Part shown: positions 1 through 10,500 of the stretch, in pieces
Position numbering within the stretch: position 1 is the stretch's first letter
Layout of the letters: the number at the start of each line of letters is the position of its first letter
From: Agelaius tricolor
Taxonomy: Eukaryota; Chordata; Aves; Passeriformes; Icteridae
Direction of reading: 5' to 3'
NCBI GenBank assembly: GCA_023055355.1
Contig: JALJCS010000054.1
Location: 868,001 to 932,000 of the forward strand
Length of the DNA: 64,000 nt
Made by a program: the position numbers and the translations under genes
The notes under the pieces: generated by a model
The model's input: the letters and a program-made list of their open reading frames with translations, nothing else
The model's database searches: none
Told to the model about the DNA's origin: nothing

Positions 1-141
1 TGCCCCGACACCGAGCCCGTGGCCGAGCCCGCCCGCACCGGGGGCACCCGGCCAGCGCTGCCACCCGGGCTGTGCCCACCCCGAACGAGCGCGGGGCCGC
101 GGCGACAACTCCGTGCGCGGGGCGGCGGGGCCGGGCAGCCC
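1..141. other. CpG-rich unique segment, no gene assigned
   Basis: Very GC-rich, with CpG density well above its surroundings and open in several frames. It could be the edge of a CpG island or an exon of a neighbour. I could not match it to a protein. Confidence 0.4.
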
Positions 142-1803
142 CGATCCTAAAGCGGGATCCTAAACCGGGATCCTAAAGCGGGATCCTAAAGCCGGGATCC
201 TAAACTGGGATCCTAAACCGGGATCCTAAACCGGGATCCTAAACGTGAGATCCTAAACCGGGATCCTAAACCGGGATCCTAAACCGGGATCCTAAAGCCG
301 GGATCCTAAACCGGGATCCTAAACCGGGGATCCTGAACCCGGGATCCTAAAGCCGGGATCCTAAAACGGGATCCTAAACCGGGATCCTAAACCTGGGATC
401 CTAAACCCGGGATCCTAAACCGGGATCCTAAACCCGGGATCCTAAACCGGGATCCTAAAGCCAGGATCCTAAACCGGGATCCTAAACGTGGGATCCTAAA
501 CCAGGATCCTAAACCCGGATCCTAAACGTGGGATCCTAAAAGTGGGATCCTAAACGTGGGATCCTGAACCCGGGATCCTAAACCGGGGACCCTAAACCCG
601 GGATCCTAACCCGGCATCCTAAACCGGCATCCTAAACCGGGGACCCTGAACCCGGATCCTAAACCCGGGATCCTCAACCCGGGATCCTAAACCGGGGACC
701 CTAAACCCGGGATCCTAAACGTTGGATCCTAAACCGGGGATCCTAAACGGTGGAACCTAAACCCGGGATCTTAAACGTGGGATCCTAAACCCGGGATCCT
801 AAACGTTGGATCCTAAACCCGGGATCCTAAACGGTGGAACCTAAACCCGGGATCTTAAACGTGAGATCCTAAACCCGGGATCCTAAACCCGGGATCCTAA
901 ACGTGAGATCCTAAACCCGGAATCCTAAACCCGGGATCCTAAACCTGGGGCCCCGTTCCTGGGATCCTAAACCTGAGGTCCCATTCTTGGCGTCCTAAAC
1001 CTGAGATCCTAAACGTGGGATCCTAAACTGGGGATCCTAAACCTGGGATCCAGATCCTAGGATCCTAAACCTGGGATCCCAAACCTGGGATCCCGTTCCT
1101 GGGATCCTATGCCTGAGATGCCACTCCTGGGATCCTAACCCAGGGATCCTAACCTGGGGGTCCCGCTCCTGGGTCGCCTCCTGTGGTGTCCCCGTGTGTG
1201 TGGTCCTGATCCCGGGATCCTAAACCTGGGGTCTCCCCCTCAGCCATCCCCGTTCCTGGGATCCCGCTCCTGGGATCTCCTCTGGCATCCCAATCCTGCG
1301 ATCCCGTTCCTGGAATTTCCTTTCCTGGCACTCCTGCTCATCGGATCCAGCTCCTGGGATCCTAAAGCTGAGATCCTAAACCTGGGATCCTGCTCCTGGG
1401 ATCCTAAACCTGGGGTCCTAAACCTGGGATCCTAAACCCGGGATCCTAAACCTGGGATCCTAAACCTGGCATCCTGCTCCTGGGATCCTAAACCTGGCAT
1501 CCTAAATCTGGGATTCAGCTCCTGGGATCCTAAACTCGGGATCCTAAAACTGGGGTCCTAAACTAGGGATCCTAAACCTCGGTTACTGCTCCTGGGATCC
1601 TAAACCTGGGGTTCCATTCCTGGGATCCTAAACCCGGGATCCTGCTCCTGGGATCCTAAACCTGGGATCCAGGGATCCTAAACGTGGGATCCTAAACCTG
1701 GCATTCTAAATCTGGGATTCAGCTCCTGGGATCCTAAACCTGGGGTCCTAAACCTGGGATCCTGCTCCTGGGATCCTAAACCTGGGATCCAGCTCCTGGG
1801 ATC
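142..1803. repeat. 13-14 bp minisatellite, unit like GGATCCTAAACCC
   Basis: Over a hundred tandem copies, each with a GGATCC palindrome (BamHI site) followed by TAAAC plus 2-4 variable G/C bases. It becomes more degenerate after about 950, where TGCTCCTGGGATCC variants intersperse. Confidence 0.95.
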
Positions 1804-2627
1804 CCCCCCTAACACCCCAATTCCCGGGATCCCCTCTCCCTCCCGATCTCCCTCAGGGATCCCAGCTCCAGGAATCCCTCTCCGGTCCCTTGGTCCCCCC
1901 CCGCCCCGGCCTTGTCCTCCCCGTGTCCCCTCCCATGGCGGGGGTGACACCAGGGTCCCCAAGAGCAGCGACGCCAAAGGAGAGGATAAACCGAGGGGTA
2001 AACTGAGGCACACAGCAGATTTGGGGGGGCAAAACCATGGAGGATCCCCCCCCTCGCTTCCCAAATTGGGTTTTGGGGTGACCCTGGGCAGAGAAGGGAG
2101 GAGGGGACAGAGCCACGAATTCCTCCCGCTTCCCACGGCAGGGGCGGGTCTGGAGTGGGTGACAGGGACACCCCGACCCTATTGTGGACACCCCGACCCC
2201 ACTGGGGACACCCCGACCCCACTGGGGACACCCTGACAGGGACACCCCGACCCCACTGGGGACACCCCCCGGCAGAGGGGACCACGAGGAGCAGCCACGT
2301 GTGACAAGGGGACAGGGAGGTGGTGGCCTGTCCTGTCACCGCTGTCACTGTCGCCCACAGAGGGGTGGCAGAGAAGGGGGGATGTCCCCGCATGGTGTCC
2401 CCACAGGGCCACCAAGCTGTGCTGTCCCCAGGCCACGGGTGACAAGGGACGGGCGGGATGGATTTGGAGGGTGTGGCTTGGGGACACGGCTGGGGACACC
2501 CGGGCGGGCTGTGGTGGCAGGGGGAGTCCTGGGAATCCTGGGGGGATCCTAAAGGGGACAATGGGGTTGTCCCAGGATGTCCCCAGAGAGTTCCCACATC
2601 CGCCCAGGGAGGGACACGGGTGTCACA
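1804..2627. other. Non-genic GC-rich segment with a short 20-21 bp array
   Basis: Mostly unique GC-rich sequence. About 2160-2275 holds several tandem copies of a unit like GGACACCCCGACCCCACTGG. Open frames here are compositional. Confidence 0.6.
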
Positions 2628-3150
2628 TCGGTGTGGGGACAATGTGACACTGCTCACAGGGGTGACATCTGCATGGGGACACTGTGACACTGCTCAAAGT
2701 GGGTCATACCTGCATGGGGACAGTGTGACACAATTCACAGGGGTGACATCTTCATGGGGACAATGTGACACTGCTCACTGCATGGGGACAATGTGACACT
2801 GCTCACAGGGGTCACACCTGCATGTGGACAATGTGACACTGCTCAAAGTGGGTCACACCTGCATGGGGACAGTGTGACACTGCTCACAGGGGTGACACCT
2901 GCATGAGGACACTGTGACACAATTCACAGGGATGTCACCGTGCATGGGGACACCAAAACAAGGCTCTCAAGGGCGTCACCCTGCATGGGGACACTGTGAC
3001 ACCACTCAAAGTGGGTCACACCTGCATGGGGACACCAAAACAAGGCTTTCAAGGGTGTCACCCCTGCGTGGGGACACGGTGACACCATTCACAGCGTGTC
3101 ACCCTGCATGGGGACAATGTGACACCGCTCACACGGTTGTCACCCTCCAT
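2628..3150. repeat. About 43 bp minisatellite (ATGGGGACAATGTGACACTG)
   Basis: About a dozen tandem copies with the core TGCATGGGGACAATGTGACA then CTGCTCACAGGGGT. The spacing is irregular. Confidence 0.85.
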
Positions 3151-3199
3151 GGCACCACCACATACAGCCATCCCAACCAACACCTCCCACCCCTCCAGC

Positions 3200-3495
3200 G
3201 CGATGACAACCCCACCAGGAGCCACCAGCCCCGCTGTCCCCTCCTGTCCCCAACCCCACCAGGAGCCACCAGCTCTGCTGTCCCCTCCTGTCCCCAACCC
3301 CACCAGGAGCCCCCAGCTCCTCTGTCCCCTCCTGTCCCCAACCCCACCAGGAGCCACCATCTCTGCTGTCCCCTCCTGTCCCCAACCCACCAGGAGCCAT
3401 CGGCTCCTCAGTCCCCTCCTGTCCCCTCCTGTCCCCAACCCCACCAGGATCCCCCATCCCCTCCTGTCCCCTCCTGTCCCCTGCTGTCCCCTCCT
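3200..3495. repeat. About 45 bp minisatellite (TCCCCTCCTGTCCCCAACCC)
   Basis: Roughly six copies containing CACCAGGAGCCACCAG. Strongly pyrimidine-rich. Confidence 0.85.
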
Positions 3496-3755
3496 CCTGC
3501 GGGCCAGGATTAGGGGCGGGCAGCAAATCCGGGCCCCGCTCTCTGCACCGGGAGGCGCCGCGCACGTTCCCGGGCCCGGTGGCAAATCCGTGACCTCCCG
3601 TTCACCTCCCGACCTGGCCCCGTTCCGCCCGGCCCGGCCCCACGTGACGGGAGGATTTGGCTCAACGTGCCAGGCAGGCAGGGCGGGGGCACGGGGGGAG
3701 CTCAGAGAGAGCCCGAGGGGAGCGCGGGCACCGCGCCCGGCGCACGGGAGCTGCT

Positions 3756-4545
3756 GCAGCGCTGGCACGGGCTAAGGGAGGCTGGCACGGGTTACAGCAG
3801 CCTGGCACCGCGATTCCTGCAGCGCCGGCACGGGTTAAGGGAGGCTGGCACGGGTTAAGGGAGGCTGGCACGGGTTAAGGGAGGCTGGCACCGCGATTCC
3901 TGCAGCGCTGGCACGGGTTAAGGGAGGCTGGCACGGGTTAAGGGAGCCCTAGTATGGGTTAGGGAGGCTGGCACGGGTTACAGCGGCCTGGCACGGGTTA
4001 GAGCGGCCTGGCACCACAATACCTGCAGCGCTGGCACGGGTTACAGTGGCCTGGCACAGGTTACACCAGCCTGGCACGGGTTAGAGCAGCCTGGCACGGC
4101 GATTCCTGCAGGGCTGCACGGGTTAGAGCAGCCAGGTATGGGTTAGAGCGGCCTGGCACGGGTTACAGCAGCCTGGCATGGGTTAGAGCAGCCTGGCACC
4201 ACAATACCTGCAGTGCTGGCACGGGTTACAGCAGACTGATACGGGTTAGAGAGGCCTGGCACGGGTTAGAGAGGCCTGGCACAGGTTAGAGCAGCCTGGC
4301 ACGGGTTAGAACAGCCTGGCACGGGTTAGAACAGCCTGGCACCGTGACTCCTGCAGGGCTGGCATGGGTTAGAGCAGCCTGGCACAGGTTAAGGGAGCCA
4401 GGCACCCAAATTCTTGCAGGGCTGGCACAGGTTACAGCAGCCTGGCACGGGTTAGAGCAGCCTGGCACTACGATTCCTGCAGCACTGGCACGGGTTAAGG
4501 GAGCCTGGCACTATGATTCCTGCAGGGCTGGCACGGGTTAAACCT
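3756..4545. repeat. About 20 bp minisatellite (CTGGCACGGGTTAGAGCAGC)
   Basis: About 35 copies of GGCACGGGTTA plus A/G-rich filler, with periodic insertion of a unit with ATTCCTGCAG. Confidence 0.9.
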
Positions 4546-4746
4546 TCCGGGCACCCCAATCCCGTTGCCAGCTGCTCCCCGCCTTTCCCAGCTCCTCTGT
4601 CCCCGTGGCTCCGGGCCGGATGGAGACCCCAGAGCCGCTGGAGTCACCCCCAAAGCCCCTCCCTGCCCCCCAAACCCCGGGATCCCTCCCTGCCCTGCTG
4701 GGAACAGCCGGGATCCCTTCCCGCTCCCGCTGCGGGCTCAGGGAGC

Positions 4747-5150
4747 TGATCCCGATCCTGATCCCGATCCTAATCACAATCTATATCCCGATCCCACTCC
4801 TGGTCCCCATTCTGCTCCTGATCTCGACCCCAATCCCAATCCTAATCCCAATCCCAATCCCAATCCTGATTCCAATCCCACTCCTACTCCCCAATCCCAA
4901 TCCCAATCCCAATCCCAATCCCAATCCCAATCCCGCTCCCTATCCTGATCCTGCTCCCGATCCCGATCCAATCCCAATCCCAATCCCAATCCCAATCCCA
5001 CTCCCACTCCTACTCCTGATTCCAATCCTGCTCCTGCTCCCCATTCCACTCCCAATCCCAATCCCGCTCCTGATCTTGATCCCGACCCCGCTCCCGCTCC
5101 CCATCCCCATCCCGACCCCGCTCCCAATCCCGATCCTGATCCCGCTCCAC
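4747..5150. repeat. Hexanucleotide (AATCCC)n / (GATCCC)n array
   Basis: Degenerate hexamer tandem repeat over about 400 bp. It yields spurious PNPNPN or DRDRD frames. Confidence 0.9.
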
Positions 5151-5194
5151 GGGGAATCCAGGCTGGAATTCCCGAGCTCCAGGCCGGGAAAGTG

Positions 5195-5385
5195 GGAGGA
5201 GGAGGAGGAGGAGGAGGAGGAGGAGGAGGAGGAGGAGGCGGGAGCAGGTGGCCAAGGAGGACGCGGGGCGGTGGCACTGGGGGGGTGGCACTGGGACGGT
5301 GGCGCTGGGGGTGGTGGCACTGGGGGCGGTGGCAATGGGGGCGGTGGCAATGGGGGTGGTGGCACTGGGACGGTGGCGCTGGAGC
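5195..5385. repeat. (GGA)n microsatellite followed by GGTGGCACTGGG repeats
   Basis: About 14 GGA triplets at 5195-5238, then a 12-18 bp G-rich repeat to 5385. The G-runs suggest G-quadruplex potential. Confidence 0.85.
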
Positions 5386-5621
5386 CGAGGGTGCTCGGAA
5401 AGGTGAGCGCCAGCCCGAGGGCGGGAGCGGCCGGGTCACCTCTGTCACCAGCCGGGCGCAGGTGACAAAGTTTGACCCCGCTGCCCCTCGATGCCCGCGG
5501 GGACCGCGGGGAGGAGGGGTGGTGCCACCGCCCTGTCGCCTCCGCGCTGTCACCACCCCGCCAGAGAGCTGTCACCGCACTGCCACCCTGCCCGTGACCC
5601 TGCCACCGCCCTGCTGGCCCT

Positions 5622-6000
5622 GGGCAGGGGACAGGGATGGGGACAGAGATGGGGACAGGGATGGGGACAGAGGTGGGGACAGGGATGGGGCTGGAGACTG
5701 GGATGGGGACACGTGTGGGGACATGGATGGGGACACAGATGGGGATGGGGACAGGGGTGGAGACGGGGACGGGGACAGGGGTGGGGACACGGGTGGGGAC
5801 ATAGATGGGGATAATGAGAGAAGAGGGGACAGGGATGGGGACAAGGATGGGGACACGGGTGGGGACAGCAATGGGGACAGAGATGGGACTGGAGATGGGG
5901 ACAGGGACAGGAGTGGGGACATGGATGTGGACAGAGAAATGGGGACGGGGATGGGGACACAGACAGGGACAAGAGCAGTGACAGGGATGGGGACAGCCCA
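5622..6000. repeat. 12 bp minisatellite (GGGGACAGGGAT)
   Basis: About 30 copies of GGGGACAgGGATG variants, regularly spaced G4 runs on the plus strand. Confidence 0.9.
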
Positions 6001-6619
6001 GCACCTGCTCTGGCAGCAGAACGGGCACAGAGGGGGGATTGAACACCCACGGGAGCCCCCGATCCCAAATCCCCCCCGATCCCAAATCCCCCCCTTTCCC
6101 GGGAAGCTCCAGCTCCAATCCCAAAGCCCCATCCCCGCGGCCGAGGCCAGGTCTGGTGGCGAGGTGGCCACACAGTGACCTCTAACGGCAGCGGGGACAC
6201 GGCCGGAGGGGACACGGCCAGAGGGGACACGGCCCCGCTGCCACCAGCAAGCAGAGTCCCCATGCCCAGGTCCCCTCGTCCCGGGCACTGAGGGGACACG
6301 GGTGGCTTGGGGACCGCAGTGTCCCCCCCTCTCCAAGGGGCCACCGGGATGGATGGCAGGGAAAAGGGACAGGTGGTGACAAACAGGACGTTCCCAGCAC
6401 CGGGAGGTTGGGTTTTATTCTTGTCCCGGGGTTTCCCAGCCCGGAGGTGTCACCTGGTGGTGACAAGGATCCATGGGCAAGGGACGAGGGGCTGGAATGC
6501 GGCCGGGGGATCCCCGGGGGAGTCCCTGGATCCAGCCAGGATGGGGAAATTCCAGCGGCCACAGCTGGCCTGGGGTCCGAGAGCCACCGGGTCAGGATGC
6601 TCCGTCCATCTGGAAAAGG
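6001..6619. other. Unique intergenic segment
   Basis: No tandem structure apart from a short GGGGACACGGCC run near 6195-6235. No exon recognised. It could hold the SIGLEC1 3'UTR, which I could not confirm. Confidence 0.4.
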
Positions 6620-7235
6620 TTGGGAGTGCCTGGGCACACCTTGTCCTTGTCTGGGGACACCCTGCCCATGGCTGGGGACACCCAGCTCATGTCTAGGGAC
6701 ACCCTGTCCTTGTCTGGGGACGTACAGTCCATGGCTGGGGACACCCTGTCCTTGTCTAGGGACACCTTGTCCTTGTCTGGGGACACCCAGCTCATGTCTA
6801 GGGACACCCTGTCCTTGTCTGGGACACCTTGTCCTTGTCTGGAGACACTCTGCCCATGTCTAGGGACACCCTGTCCTTTTCTGGGGACACTCTGCCCTTG
6901 GCTCAGGACACTGCTGATGTTTGGGGACACACTGTCCATGGTTGGGGACACCCTGTCCTGGGCAGGGGACACTCTGCCTGTGTCTGGGGACACCCTGTCC
7001 TTGTCTGGGGACATCCTGTTTGTGTCTGGGGACACTCTGTCCATGTCTAGGGACACTCTGCCCCTGGTTGGGGACACCCTGCTCATGGTTGGGGACACCC
7101 TGTCAATGTCTGGGGACACCCTGCTCATGTCTAGGGATGCCCTGTCCACATCTGGGGACACCCTGTCTGTGTCTGGGGACATCCTGTCCATGTCTAGGGA
7201 CACCCTGCCCTTGGCTGGGGACACCCTGCCCATGG
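6620..7235. repeat. 21 bp minisatellite (GGGGACACCCTGTCCTTGTCT)
   Basis: About 28 copies. One strand stays open as SGDTLSLSGDTL repeats because the unit is a multiple of three. No coding signal besides that. Confidence 0.9.
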
Positions 7236-7517
7236 TTGGGGTCACTCCATGGGGACAGGGGACATCCTGGGAGGGGTTGCCACCCCTCTGTGCTGTGGAG
7301 CCCCTCTGGAATGAGGCTGGCACGGGCATTTTGTGTCCCCTCAAGGCTCTGTCTCTCCTGTCCCCGTGACAGTGACAGCCACGGCTGTGGTGGCCTGATC
7401 CCAGATCCACGTCCCATTCCCACACTGGGGATTCCTGGATAGGAGCCCCCGAGAGCTCAGGGGACCCCAGTGCTGTCCCAGTGATGTCCCCAGGGCTGTC
7501 CCCAGTGATGTCCCCAC

Positions 7518-7590
7518 CTGTGGCAGGTCCTGTTTGCTCCGCAGCTCCAGGGTGTCCTCGGCACGGGACCAGCTCCGGAACTTCCTGATC
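7518..7590 (-). CDS. SIGLEC1: SIGLEC1 candidate exon: cytoplasmic tail
   Basis: With acceptor CCTGGCAG|GATCAGG and donor CCACAG|GTGGGG, it continues the transmembrane exon as (R)IRKFRSWSRAEDTLELRS and KQDLPQ, a basic juxtamembrane tail. No ITIM-like tyrosine motif is visible, consistent with sialoadhesin. The terminal exon with the stop was not found; it may be in the repeat-rich DNA below 7.5 kb. Confidence 0.6.
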
Positions 7591-10500
7591 CTGCCAGGGA
7601 GCACAGGGAGCTGCCACCACCCCAGGGTCATTGTCACTGTGCCAGGGTCCCTGTCCCACCGCCCCCAGGGCCTTGTCACTGTGCCAGGGTCACTGTTCCA
7701 CCACCCTGGGGTCCTTGTCACCACTCCAGGGTCACTGTGCCACCACCCTGGGGTCCTTGTCACCACTCCAGGATCATTGTCCCACCACCCCAGGGTCCTT
7801 GTCACCATGCCAGGTCCCTGTCCCACCCTGGGGTCATTGTCACTGTGCCAGGGTCACTGTCCCACCCTGGGGTCCTTGTCACCATGCCAGGGTCACTGTC
7901 CCACCATCTCAGGGGCCTTGTCACCACTCCAGGATCATTGTCCCACCACCCCAGGGTCCTTGTCACCATGCCAGGGTCCCTGTCCCACCCTGGGGTCATT
8001 GTCACTGTGCCAGGGTCCCTGTCCCACCACCCCCAGGGCCTTGTCACCACCCCAGGGTCACTGTGCCACCACCCCAGGGGCCTTGTCACCAGGCCAGGGT
8101 CACTGTCTCACCCTGGGGTCATTGTCACTGTGCCAGGGTCCCTGTCCCACCGCCCCCAGGGCCTTGTCACCACTCCAGGGTCACTGTGCCACCACCCCGG
8201 GGTCATTGTCACTGTGCCAGGGTCACTGTCCCACCCTGGGGTCCTTGTCACCGTACAAAGGTCCCTGTCCCACCCTGGGGTCCTTGTCACCACTCCAGGG
8301 TCACTGTGCCACCACCCCGGGGTCATTGTCACTGTGCCAGGGTCACTGTCCCACCATCTCAGGTGTCCCTGTCCCTTGATCCCAGGGTCCCTGTGCCACC
8401 CTGGTGTCCCTGTCCCCCCACCCCGCCCCATCCAGGACGTCACCTGGGCCACACCTTCAGGGCCAGCAGGGCCACAGTGGCGATGGCCACGATGGCCACG
8501 AGCAGCCCGGACAGGACACGGAAGGTCCTCAGGTGGCTCAGAGCTGGGGACAGAGATGGGGACAGTGCCAGCAGGGACCCCCCGGACCTCGGGGTGCCCC
8601 AAAAGGGGTGAAGGGGACACTGAGGGGTGACAAAATGGAGGACAGGCAGCATTTGGGGTGAGGACACACATGGGGGGAAGTCACAGGTGGGGACAATTGC
8701 TGCTTCTGGCTGCCACTGTCCCCTGTCCCCAAGGCCACCCTACCAGGGACAGGAGATGTCCCCAACACAGCCACAAGTGCCACCCTCACATTTTGCCACT
8801 TGACCCCATTCCATTTCCCAGTTCCAGGGATTTTTTTGGGGATTTCCTCCGTCCCCACTCACTGTGGACAACAAAGTCAGTGCTGGCTGTGGCGTTGCCC
8901 AGGGTGCCACTGTCCCCTGTCCTAAAGGCCACCCTACCAGGGACAGGAGATGTCCCCAACACAGCCACAAGTGCCACCCTCACATTTTGCCATTTGACCC
9001 CATTCCATTTCCCAGTTCCAAGGAATTTTTTGGGATTTCCTCTGGCCCCACTCACTGTGGACAACAAAGCGCTGGCCATGGTGTTGCCCAGAGTGCCACT
9101 GTCCCCTGTCCCAAAGGCCACTCTACCAGGGACAGAAGATGTCCCCAACACAGCCACAAGTGCCACCCTCATATTTTGCCATTTGACTTCATCCCATGTC
9201 CCAATTCCTGGGATTTTTTTGGGATTCCTCCATCCCCACTCACTGTGGACATCGAAGTCAGCGCTGGCATTGCCCAGGGTGCCACTGTCCCCTGTCCTAA
9301 AGGCCACCCTACCAGGGACAGATGCCCCCAACACAGCCACAAATGCCACCCTCACATTTTGCCATTTGACTTCATCCCATGTCCCAATTCCTGGGATTTT
9401 TTTGGGATTCCTCCGTCCCCACTCACTGTGGACATCGAAGTCAGCGCTGGCCGTGGCGTTGCCCAGGGCGTTGGTGGCCACGCAGACGTAGCGTCCCCCA
9501 GCCCCTGTCCCCAGGGCCGCCAGCTCCACGCGCAGGGCGTTGTGCGAGGGGGTGGCCCGCACCCCCGGGGTGGCAGCGGGGGACAGGCTGGTGGCCAGGA
9601 GGTGGCCGTGGTGCAGCAGGGCCAGCGAGGAGGGCGGGTGGCTCTGGGCCGTGCACAGCACGATGGCCCCGTGTCCGTTCTGGTTCTCCAGGAAGGTGCT
9701 CACCGAGACGGCCCGAGGGGGGTCTGTGAGGGGACAGCGAGGGTGGCACTGGGGACACGGGGTGGGACAGCCTGGCCTGGCTGTCCAAAAGGGCTTTAAA
9801 GTGGCCCTGGGTCTGTCCCATGCCGCTCATCCCGGTGCTGCGGGATTCAAACCCTCTCCAGTCTTTGTCTTGCCACCCCAAAGCTGGAGAATCTTCCTGA
9901 CTTGGAGCTTCTGGGCTCCAAATCTGATTTTTGAGGGGCAATTCTAAAATAAAAACCCCAAATCCCTTTCCCAAAAGCTTCCTAACGCATCCCTCCTCCA
10001 GTCTGGATCATCGCCTCACCCTCTGCTCCCGCCTCCAGCTGGAGAACCCCTCAGGTTGGTGCTTTTTGGCTCCAAATCCAACTTCTGAAGCACCAATCCT
10101 AAAAAATCCCCCAAAATCCCCTTCCCCAGGTCACCAAGAGCTTCCTGACTCATCCCTTCTCCATCCTGGATCATCCCCACCCCATCCATCCCTGCCCTGG
10201 TGGCTTCCCACGTTCCCCAGCCCCTCATTCCACACCCAACCAGAAAATTCCTCAGCTCTGGAGATTTTTGGCCCCAAATCTACCTAAAAAAAAAAAAACC
10301 CAAAAAACAAAAAAACCAAAAACCCCTAAAATCCCCAAAAGGAGAGGAGCAGGACAGGAAGAGGAAGAGGAGGAAACTCCCCTTGTCCTTGCGGAGGTGA
10401 CACGGGTGACAGGGGCTGGGGACACCTGGCTGTGTTGTGCCTGGTGGCGCTGGGGACACTCACAGAGGACACTGAGGCTGAGGGGGACGGAGGTGGCCGT

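Noticed and set aside
1..141. Coding exon of a neighbouring gene such as ADAM33
   Set aside because: The position would fit human synteny, but none of the six frames gives recognisable sequence. Left as unassigned CpG-rich DNA.
4605..6344. Long open frames with PNPN, DGD or poly-Gly/Glu runs
   Set aside because: Produced by hexamer, GGA and 12-bp tandem repeats read in all frames.
8444..8543. SIGLEC1 ending at the TGA just after KVWPR
   Set aside because: The stop lies across a good donor (CCCAG|GTGACG) that joins in frame to a basic cytoplasmic exon at 7590. Early termination remains possible as a splice variant.
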